DNA from: Candidatus Aminicenantota bacterium
GTDB taxonomy: Bacteria > Acidobacteriota > Aminicenantia > Aminicenantales > Aminicenantaceae
Assembly: GCA_030620655.1 (NCBI GenBank)
Contig: JAUXEH010000135.1
Span: 1 to 7,500 of the forward strand
Direction of reading: 5' to 3'
Length of the DNA: 7,500 nt
The stretch's first letter is position 1. The number at the start of each line of letters is the position of its first letter. The notes beneath the pieces are model-generated. The model was given only the letters and a program-made list of their open reading frames with translations. It made no database searches and was not told where the DNA came from. The position numbers and the translations under genes were made by a program. This document shows, piece after piece, positions 1 to 5,649 of the stretch.

Positions 1-1406
1 CGAAGCGCCGCGAACAGAGCCTGACCAGCGTGCTGGAAGGCCACTGCGGTGTGGTGGGGGAAGCGCTGGCCGATCAGCACATGGCGGTAGAAGCGCCCCA
101 TCTCCTTCACGGCGAACACACCGATGCTGCCGAATGAGCGGGGCGCGATGTCCAGCACCCGGCCCTCGGCGATGTAGCTCTTGAGCTCGGTGTCCGCGGT
201 GGACTGCAGCCGGAAGATCGTGACCTCGCCGGGCCGGATTTGGCCCTCCAGCGTGCCGCGGGTGACGTCCGGTTCCTTGTCCGGCTCCATGAGGCGGTGC
301 ATGATGAGCTGGTGCTTCATCTCCGGGACTAGGAGGCACGCGGAGGACGTGTTCCCGCAGTGGAAACCCATGAACAGGTCGTTGGGCTTGTATCCCTTGA
401 CCTTGTCCCCGGCCTCTTCGTACATGTCGTAGGGAACGGTGTTGTTGATGTCCAGGAGTGTTGCGGGCAGGAGCGTGGCGCAGGTGGCCATGTATTCGCT
501 CAGCGCCCCGTAGATGTCCACCTCGCAGGCCACGGGCATGCCCCGGGTGGCGAGGCGCGAGTTGACATAGCAGGGCACGAACCCGAAATACTCCTCAAAG
601 GCCGGCCAGCACTTGTTGGCGAACACACCGAACTGCGAGGCGCCTAAGTGATCCTCCATGAACTTGAGGAGGGCCACCTCATACCGCGCCAGCTTTTTCA
701 GGAGGTCGGGATACTGGTTTCCGGCCCCCAGTTCCCGGGCCATGTCCGCGGCCACGGCCTCGACCTCCGGGCCCTCTCCCGCCTTTTGGAACAGGTCGTA
801 GAGATCCAGTTCGCTGTTCTCCATGACCTCCACCCCCAGGTCGAAGAGCGGCCGGATGGGCGCGTTGCAGGCGTAGAAGTCCTGGGGCCTCGGCCCGAAG
901 GCGAAGATCTTGAGCGATCGGATCCCGTTGACCACCCGGGCCGCCGGGACAAAGTCCGCGATCCTGTCCGCCACTTCCTCAGCCGTGCCCACGGGATACT
1001 CCGGGATATGCGGACGCAGCCTTCTCAGCTCCACGTTGTAGGACGTGTTGAGCAGCCCGCAGTAGGCGTCGCCCCGGCCCTGGATGAGGTCCTGCATGGA
1101 TTCCTCGGCCGCGGCCGCCAGCATCACCGGACCTCCGAACCGCTGGGCCAGGATCGTGGTCGGCCCCTCGGGCCCGAAGTTGCCCAGGAAGATGACCAGG
1201 GCGTCGATCGAAAGTTCCTCGATCTCCTTCAGGGCCTGGAGCACGTCCTTTTCGTTCTCCACGACCGTCGGGACCGTGGAGATCGGGATGTTCTTGGATG
1301 CACAGGCTTCGATCACCCTGTCCCTGCGGGCCAGGGACAGCTCCACCGGGAAACAGTCGCGGCTCACGGCCACGATGCCCAGCTTGATCTCCGGGATGTT
1401 GGTCAT
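1..1406 (-). CDS. L-fucose/L-arabinose isomerase family protein (FucI-type), probable L-arabinose isomerase, 3' end outside window
   Basis: Probable cytoplasmic aldose-ketose isomerase converting L-arabinose to L-ribulose, the first intracellular step of the pathway. The frame is open from ATG 1406 to the left edge (468 codons, no stop), so it is partial but probably lacks only some tens of residues. The protein looks like the L-fucose isomerase-like family (COG2407 type), not classical AraA. An N-terminal Rossmann-like half begins IKLGIVAVSRDCFP and carries LGNFGPEGP near residues 74-82. The C-terminal half has the metal-site segments CEVDIYGAL (E295), LLDINN (D319) and HHTAVAF (H451/H452). 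E295 and D319 are 24 apart, the spacing I recall for E337 and D361 of E. coli FucI. The start is fixed by an AGGAG box 7 bases upstream and a 4-base ATGA overlap with araD. L-arabinose as substrate is inferred from the araB and araD neighbours; L-fucose or another sugar cannot be excluded from sequence. Confidence 0.88.
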   Translation of the reverse strand, partial: MTNIPEIKLGIVAVSRDCFPVELSLARRDRVIEACASKNIPISTVPTVVENEKDVLQALKEIEELSIDALVIFLGNFGPEGPTTILAQRFGGPVMLAAAAEESMQDLIQGRGDAYCGLLNTSYNVELRRLRPHIPEYPVGTAEEVADRIADFVPAARVVNGIRSLKIFAFGPRPQDFYACNAPIRPLFDLGVEVMENSELDLYDLFQKAGEGPEVEAVAADMARELGAGNQYPDLLKKLARYEVALLKFMEDHLGASQFGVFANKCWPAFEEYFGFVPCYVNSRLATRGMPVACEVDIYGALSEYMATCATLLPATLLDINNTVPYDMYEEAGDKVKGYKPNDLFMGFHCGNTSSACLLVPEMKHQLIMHRLMEPDKEPDVTRGTLEGQIRPGEVTIFRLQSTADTELKSYIAEGRVLDIAPRSFGSIGVFAVKEMGRFYRHVLIGQRFPHHTAVAFQHAGQALFAAL

Positions 1407-2110
1407 TTTTGTTCTCCTGTTTTCTGGCCGTAATAGGCCTGCGGGCCGTGTTTGCGCTGGTAGTGCTTACGCAGCAGATACTCGGGGAAGGGCGGCACTT
1501 CGGGAGCCAGGCTCAGCGTACCCCACGCCATCTTGGCGGTCTTCTCCAGGGCCAGGCTGTTGATCACGGCCCTTTCCGGCGATGACCCCCATGCGAACGC
1601 ACCGTGAGCGGCCACCAGTACGGCCGGCATCTCCTGAGGATCGATCCGTTCGAACCGCTCCACGATCACCTTCCCGGTGTTGCCCTCGTAGTCGGCCTCC
1701 ACCTCTTCCTGCGTGATCATACGCGTCAGGGGAACCTCGCCGTTGAAGTGGTCGGCATGTGTGGTCCCCAGGCATGGGATTGCCAGGCGGGCCTGGGCGA
1801 ACATGCCGGCGTAGTCGCTGTGGGTGTGGGCCACGCCGGCGATCCGATCGAAGGCGCGGTAGAGCTCGAGATGGGTGGGCGTGTCCGAAGAAGGGTTGAG
1901 GTCTCCCTCCACGCGATTACCCGCCAGGTCGACCAGGACCAGGTTCTCGGGCGCAAGGTCCTTATAGTCGACTCCGCTGGGTTTGATGGCCACGATCCCG
2001 CTTTCCTTGTCCAGGCCGCTGACATTGCCCCAGGTCAGGGTCACGAGCCCCAGGTCGACCAGGTCGATGTTGGCCTGATAGACCAGTTTCCTCAGCTCTT
2101 CGAGTCTCAT
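1403..2110 (-). CDS. araD: L-ribulose-5-phosphate 4-epimerase
   Basis: Cytoplasmic zinc enzyme of the class II aldolase/epimerase family that converts L-ribulose 5-phosphate to D-xylulose 5-phosphate, linking arabinose to the pentose phosphate pathway. The protein is 235 aa, close to the usual 231. Family motifs appear in order: TWGNVSG (26-32), KPSGVDY (43-49), SSDTPTH (74-80, D76), VAHTHSDY with zinc ligands H95 and H97, GTTHADHF with D120, AAHGAFAWG with the third zinc ligand H169, and a C-terminal KHGPQAYYGQ holding the catalytic-type Tyr. D76, H95, H97 and D120 fall at the same numbers as I recall for E. coli AraD. The HTH rather than HNH zinc motif favours AraD over L-fuculose-phosphate aldolase. 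ATG 2110 is chosen over an in-frame upstream ATG because it overlaps the araB stop (ATGA), follows a GAGGAAGGA ribosome site and gives the family N-terminus. Confidence 0.96.
   Translation of the reverse strand: MRLEELRKLVYQANIDLVDLGLVTLTWGNVSGLDKESGIVAIKPSGVDYKDLAPENLVLVDLAGNRVEGDLNPSSDTPTHLELYRAFDRIAGVAHTHSDYAGMFAQARLAIPCLGTTHADHFNGEVPLTRMITQEEVEADYEGNTGKVIVERFERIDPQEMPAVLVAAHGAFAWGSSPERAVINSLALEKTAKMAWGTLSLAPEVPPFPEYLLRKHYQRKHGPQAYYGQKTGEQK
1414..1418 (-). promoter_or_regulatory. Ribosome binding site of the isomerase gene, inside araD
   Basis: AGGAG on the minus strand, 7 bases before ATG 1406 and within the last codons of araD. The near-consensus box and spacing fix the isomerase start at the ATGA overlap. 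Confidence 0.8.
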
Positions 2111-3807
2111 GTGTCCTTCCTCTGCCGCTCCCGGATGGCGATCAGGTCCTTCATGATGTTGGCCATGGACCCCGACCACTCTTCCGTGCCGAAGGCGTCG
2201 TGCAGCTGTAGGTACAGCCGGTACATCTCAGCGTACACGGCATGGTTCTGCATGTCCGGTTCGAACACCTCCCGGATCCCGGTCATGGCGGCCTGGGCCT
2301 CTTCCACGGAGGCGTAGCCGCTCGTTTTCGGGCCGGCGGCCACCGCCCCGAAGATGGCGGCCCCCAATGCGGGTGTCTGGTCGCTGTGCGAGACCTTCAT
2401 GGGCCGTCCCAGGATGTCGGCGTAGATCTGCATGAGGAAGGGATTCTTGCTGGCCAGCCCGCCGCAGTTGACGATCTCCCTGACCTCGGTGCCGTACTCC
2501 TCGATGCGGTTCACGATGGTGAGCGCGCCGAAGGCCGTGGCCTCGATGAGCGCACGGTAGATCTCGTGGGCCTCGGTGTGGAGCGTCTGCCCCAGGAGCA
2601 GGCCGCTAAGGCGTACGTCTACCAGGATGGTGCGGTTGCCGTTGTTCCAGTCCAGGGCCAGGAGCCCGTGCTCGCCCGGTTTCTGCCGGGCGGCCTCGAC
2701 CTCCAGGTTTTTGAACTTCTCGTCCGTGGTGGTCCCGTACTTTTCCGGGACCAGGTGGTTCACGAACCACAAAAAGATGTCGCCCACCGCCGACTGCCCC
2801 GCCTCGATACCGAAGTATTCGGGCAGGACCGATCCGTCCACGATCCCGCACACGCCCGGGATGTCGGCCAGCCCCGCCTGCCGGGGCGAGACCATGATGT
2901 CGCAGGTAGAGGTGCCCAGGATCTTGACCAGGGTCCCCTGTTTGATCCCGGCGCCCACACCGCCCATGTGGGCGTCGAAGGCCCCCACGGCCACGGCGAT
3001 CCCGGGGCTGAGGCCCAGCTTCCCGGCCCACTCCTGGGAGAGCGGCCCGGCCAGCCGGTCCGAGGGCACGGCCTCGTCATAGAGGCGGTCCCGCAGGCCG
3101 GCCAGCTCCGGGTCGAGCGCGGCCAGGAACTCCTGGTCCGGGAGCCCGTCCCACTGGGCGCTGTACATGGCTTTGTGCCCGGCGGCGCACACGGAGCGCT
3201 TGATCCGGTCCGGCCGCGTCTCCCCGGTCAGCACCGCTGGCAGGTAATCGCAGATCTCGACAAAGCTGTGGGCCGCCTCGAAGACCTCGGGGGCCACGCG
3301 CTTGCCGTGGAGGATCTTGCTCCAGAACCACTCCGACGAGTAGGTGCCGCCGATCTTGGCCAGGTACTCGGGACGCATCTCCTGCGCCAGGGCCGTGATC
3401 TCGGCCGCCTCGGCGTGGCTGGAGTGGTCCTTCCACAGCCAGACCATGGCATCGAGGTTGCCCTCGAACTCAGGCAGCAGGGCCAGCGGCGTGCCCTCCC
3501 GGTCGACGGGCATGGGGCTTGAGCCCGTGGTGTCGATGCCGATGCCGACCACGGATTCCGGGCGGAACCCGGGATCCGCTTTCCCGGCCAAAGCCAGCGC
3601 CTCCCGGGCGGCCTCGACGGTCCCTGTCAAGTAATCGGCCGGATTCTGGCGGGCCACGTTGGGGTCCCTGGGATCGAGCCAGATGCCCTCCCGGCCCGAG
3701 GGATAATCGGACACGTGGCTGGCCAGCTCCCGACCGTCAGCCAGGTCGACGATCAGGGAGCGGCAGGAATTGGTCCCGAAATCCAATCCGATGGCATATC
3801 TTTTCAT
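2107..3807 (-). CDS. araB: Ribulokinase
   Basis: FGGY-family carbohydrate kinase that phosphorylates L-ribulose with ATP in the cytoplasm. The length of 566 aa equals that of E. coli AraB, and similarity by eye runs end to end. Visible motifs are the phosphate-binding GLDFGTNSCRSLIVD (7-21), VVGIGIDTTGSSP (87-99), WLWKDHS (123-129), IGGTYSSEWFWSKILH (152-167, a ribulokinase hallmark), CAAGHKAMY (207-215), GAFDAHMGGVGAG (275-287) with catalytic base D278, LGTSTCDI (297-304), GIEAGQSAVGDI (333-344), LDWNNGNRT (385-393) and the C-terminal signature around NCGGLASKNPF (447-457). ATG 3807 lies 4 bases past the symporter stop. Only a weak GGA about 10 bases upstream is seen, so translation may rely on ribosomes finishing the symporter. 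The stop overlaps the araD start by 4 bases. Xylulokinase or L-fuculokinase are far less likely given the AraB-specific motifs. Confidence 0.97.
   Translation of the reverse strand: MKRYAIGLDFGTNSCRSLIVDLADGRELASHVSDYPSGREGIWLDPRDPNVARQNPADYLTGTVEAAREALALAGKADPGFRPESVVGIGIDTTGSSPMPVDREGTPLALLPEFEGNLDAMVWLWKDHSSHAEAAEITALAQEMRPEYLAKIGGTYSSEWFWSKILHGKRVAPEVFEAAHSFVEICDYLPAVLTGETRPDRIKRSVCAAGHKAMYSAQWDGLPDQEFLAALDPELAGLRDRLYDEAVPSDRLAGPLSQEWAGKLGLSPGIAVAVGAFDAHMGGVGAGIKQGTLVKILGTSTCDIMVSPRQAGLADIPGVCGIVDGSVLPEYFGIEAGQSAVGDIFLWFVNHLVPEKYGTTTDEKFKNLEVEAARQKPGEHGLLALDWNNGNRTILVDVRLSGLLLGQTLHTEAHEIYRALIEATAFGALTIVNRIEEYGTEVREIVNCGGLASKNPFLMQIYADILGRPMKVSHSDQTPALGAAIFGAVAAGPKTSGYASVEEAQAAMTGIREVFEPDMQNHAVYAEMYRLYLQLHDAFGTEEWSGSMANIMKDLIAIRERQRKDT
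2114..2122 (-). promoter_or_regulatory. Ribosome binding site of araD, inside araB
   Basis: GAGGAAGGA on the minus strand, within the last codons of araB; its GAGG core is 8 bases before ATG 2110. This decides the araD start in favour of 2110 over the in-frame ATG at 2179. Confidence 0.75.
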
Positions 3808-3811
3808 GTTT

Positions 3812-5437
3812 TTATTTTCCGAGCGCCAGGGGCGAGAAGTAGATCATGACCATGGCGATGATCACGAGCACCACGAGCGATAGCGTCACGTCTCGAGTGG
3901 TCCAGCTGGCCCAAGAGGCCTTCTTGTCCTCGCTGAACGTCGTGGCGTATGTGACCCCGCGGATCTTCTCATCCGAAGGGGCCGCCGAGAACATGCTGAC
4001 CACCACCATGAGGGCGATGCTGATCAGGAACAGGTACACGCTGAAGTACAGGAAATTGACGTCGGCGAAGGTGTAGAGCCATCCGCTCAGGTGTTCTTTG
4101 CTGAGCTCGGCTATGAGGCGCAGCATGCCGATGATGAACCCGCCGAAGAGCGCTGCATTGGCGCCGCGGGCGTTGATCCGCTTCCAGAAGACTCCCAGCA
4201 GAAAGACGGCCGTGATGGGCGGTGCCAGGTAGGACTGCACACTCTGAAGGTAGTGGTAGAGCTGGCCTGAGATGAATTTCATCAGCGGGATCCAGAGTAA
4301 GCCGGTAACCACCACCACTCCGGTCGCGATCCGTCCCACACGGACCAGCTTTTTCTCGGGCGCGTCGGGCCGGATCTTCTTGTAGATGTCCATGGTGAAG
4401 AGGGTGGAGCAGGAGTTGAAGACCGCGGCCAGCGAGCTCATCAGGGCCGCCAGCAGCCCGCCCACCACCAGCCCGCGCAGCCCGGTGGGCAGCAGCGTCT
4501 TGACCAGCGTGGGGAAGGCCTGGTCCGCAGTGCCCAAGTTGAGCTGCCCGGTCTTGACCAGGGCATAGGCCGTGATCCCGGGGATAAAGAATATCCAGAA
4601 GGGCAGCAGCTTGAGGAGGGCGGCGAAGATGGTGCCGCGCCGGGCTTCCTGCTCGCTGCGCGCGGCCAGTACGCGCTGCACTATGCACTGGTCCGTGCAC
4701 CAGTACCAGATGCCCACGATGGGCGCGCTCAGCAGCAGGCCCAGCCACGGGAAATCCGGATCACTCAGGGGCGGGAACAGGTTGAAATGATCCGCGCCCG
4801 CCACCGCCACCAGGTTTTCCCACCCGCCGATGGCCTTGAGCCCCATGAACAGGACGGTCACCGAGCCCAGGATCAGGACGAAGGCCTGGAGCGCCTCGGT
4901 GTAGACCACGGCCCGCAGCCCACCCAGCACGGTGTAGAGCCCTGTCAGGATCACGGTGATGAGCGCCCCGGTCCAGAAGTCGATCCCCATCAGGGTCTGG
5001 AACACGACCGCGCCTGCGTACACCGTGACCGACACCTTGGTCAGCACGTAGGCCACCAGCGAGATGATGGACAGGAACCAGCGGGAGGTGGGGGAGTAGC
5101 GCCGCTCCAGGAACTCGGGCATGGTGAAGACCTTGGTGCGCATGTAGAAGGGCACGAATACCCAGCCCAGCAGCAGGATGCACCAGGCGTGCAGCTCGTA
5201 GTGGCCCATGGCCACCCCGCTCTTGGCGGCGGTCCCGGCCAGTCCCACGATGTGCTCGGACCCGATGTTGGAGGCAAAAATCGAGGCCCCGATCACGAAC
5301 CAACCCACATGGCGCCCGGCCAGGAAATAATCCGTGGAGGATTCCTGTTTCTTGCGGATTACCCACCAGGCTATGCCCAGGATCACGACGAAATAGAGCG
5401 CCAGCACGAACCAATCCAGCGTTTGCAGTCCATCCAT
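3812..5437 (-). CDS. SGLT-type sodium/sugar symporter (SSS family), probable L-arabinose importer
   Basis: Inner-membrane sodium:solute symporter of 541 aa with about 14 hydrophobic helices (roughly 8-27, 46-68, 80-99, 122-145, 155-172, 178-200, 232-252, 270-292, 318-340, 370-390, 405-418, 425-445, 458-484, 516-536). It is strikingly like vSGLT and human SGLT1: ASNIGSEHIVGLAG (55-68), WYWCTDQCIVQR (244-255), LMSSLAAVFNSCSTLFTMDIY (332-352) and the GQLYHYLQSVQSYL stretch (391-404). N57, H62, E81, Y245, K276 and Q398 align with SGLT1 sugar-site residues N78, H83, E102, Y290, K321 and Q457. A55, I58, A331, S334 and S335 align with the vSGLT Na2 sodium site. As first gene of the ara operon it most likely imports L-arabinose, which shares the ring stereochemistry of D-galactose; this substrate is inferred. 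ATG 5437 has an AAGGGA box 8 bases upstream. The stop is 4 bases before araB. Confidence 0.93.
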   Translation of the reverse strand: MDGLQTLDWFVLALYFVVILGIAWWVIRKKQESSTDYFLAGRHVGWFVIGASIFASNIGSEHIVGLAGTAAKSGVAMGHYELHAWCILLLGWVFVPFYMRTKVFTMPEFLERRYSPTSRWFLSIISLVAYVLTKVSVTVYAGAVVFQTLMGIDFWTGALITVILTGLYTVLGGLRAVVYTEALQAFVLILGSVTVLFMGLKAIGGWENLVAVAGADHFNLFPPLSDPDFPWLGLLLSAPIVGIWYWCTDQCIVQRVLAARSEQEARRGTIFAALLKLLPFWIFFIPGITAYALVKTGQLNLGTADQAFPTLVKTLLPTGLRGLVVGGLLAALMSSLAAVFNSCSTLFTMDIYKKIRPDAPEKKLVRVGRIATGVVVVTGLLWIPLMKFISGQLYHYLQSVQSYLAPPITAVFLLGVFWKRINARGANAALFGGFIIGMLRLIAELSKEHLSGWLYTFADVNFLYFSVYLFLISIALMVVVSMFSAAPSDEKIRGVTYATTFSEDKKASWASWTTRDVTLSLVVLVIIAMVMIYFSPLALGK

Positions 5438-5445
5438 GTTATCTA

Positions 5446-5451
5446 TCCCTT
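5446..5451 (-). promoter_or_regulatory. Ribosome binding site of the symporter gene
   Basis: AAGGGA on the minus strand, 8 bases before ATG 5437. It supports this start for the first gene of the operon. An upstream ATG at 5460 opens only a five-codon frame ending in TAG. Confidence 0.6.
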
Positions 5452-5476
5452 CACCCTCATCTCACAAGTCGGCCTA

Positions 5477-5505
5477 TATTTATCGCAACCACGCCCCCCT
5501 GTCAA
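5477..5505 (-). promoter_or_regulatory. Candidate sigma-70-type promoter of the arabinose operon
   Basis: On the minus strand a perfect -35 box TTGACA (5505-5500) is followed by a 17-base spacer and TAAATA (5482-5477), a 3/6 match to TATAAT. The expected transcript start is near 5470, giving a leader of about 33 bases with the ribosome site at 5451-5446. The position, 40 bases from the symporter ATG, and the optimal spacer support it. The weak -10 and the G-rich spacer (six G in a row) suggest it may be modulated. Confidence 0.5.
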
Positions 5506-5539
5506 TCGGTTTGGGGACAGACCATGAAATGTTGTTGAT

Positions 5540-5550
5540 ATTCAATGAAT
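5540..5550. promoter_or_regulatory. Small palindrome ATTCA-A-TGAAT in the operon control region
   Basis: An 11-base perfect dyad (arms ATTCA/TGAAT around one base) lies just downstream of the TATAAT box on the minus strand and about 35 bases upstream of the TTGACA box. Symmetry does not extend outward (T facing T at the next pair). It could be an operator core, but AT-rich 5-base arms are common by chance. Confidence 0.2.
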
Positions 5551-5554
5551 TATA
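5549..5554 (-). promoter_or_regulatory. Alternative -10 box (TATAAT) for the arabinose operon
   Basis: A perfect TATAAT reads on the minus strand at 5554-5549 within the most AT-rich part of the gap. No -35-like hexamer sits 16-18 bases upstream (the sequence there is CGTATT/CCGTAT). If it is used, it would be an activator-dependent promoter with a leader of about 100 bases. The GYCTTARA repeats begin just upstream of it, where an activator could bind. The evidence is compositional only. Confidence 0.25.
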
Positions 5555-5564
5555 CTGATAAATC

Positions 5565-5649
5565 GCCTTAAATACGGTCTTAGAGCCCTACTTTTGTGCC
5601 TTAAACCAGCTTCTAAGGTGAGGGAACCTGTCGAGAGCAGAGCCTTAGA
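5565..5649. repeat. Short direct repeats GYCTTARA upstream of the arabinose promoter
   Basis: Four near-identical octamers read on the plus strand: GCCTTAAA at 5565-5572, GTCTTAGA at 5577-5584, GCCTTAAA at 5598-5605 and GCCTTAGA at 5642-5649. An inverted TCTAAGG lies at 5612-5618. Start-to-start distances are 12, 21 and 44 bases, so the outer pairs 5565/5598 (33) and 5598/5642 (44) fall on multiples of 11. They could be half-sites for a regulator, but an octamer repeated twice in 200 bases can arise by chance. Confidence 0.3.
5612..5649 (-). terminator. Inverted repeat after the BNR-protein stop, possible weak terminator
   Basis: Perfect 7-base arms TCTAAGG (5612-5618) and CCTTAGA (5643-5649) are separated by 24 bases and begin immediately after the TGA of the BNR gene (5652-5650). 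The position suits a 3' stem-loop, but there is no T-run after it on the minus strand and the loop is long, so it is at best a weak or factor-dependent terminator. It shares its arms with the GYCTTARA repeats and may instead be an operator. Confidence 0.25.

Noticed and set aside
648..1433. Plus-strand open frame (261 codons) opposite the isomerase gene
   Set aside because: It is antisense to a continuous, motif-bearing isomerase frame; its composition (R, H, G, D, V-rich) and lack of motifs mark it as a shadow. The plus-strand frame at 1604-2317 opposite araD is rejected for the same reason.
2111..2179. N-terminal extension of AraD from an upstream ATG at 2179
   Set aside because: The extra 23 residues have no family similarity and lie wholly inside araB. 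The 2110 ATG has a strong ribosome site and aligns with the AraD N-terminus.
2242..3522. Long plus-strand open frame (426 codons) opposite araB
   Set aside because: It lies antisense to a full-length, motif-complete araB. Its translation is rich in G, H, P, D, Q and R without any recognisable motif, as expected for the complement of a GC-rich gene.
5443..5460. Five-codon upstream frame (MRVKG, ending in TAG) before the symporter gene
   Set aside because: It overlaps the ribosome site, has no run of arabinose-related or other telling codons, and is too short to distinguish from chance; no attenuator hairpins accompany it.
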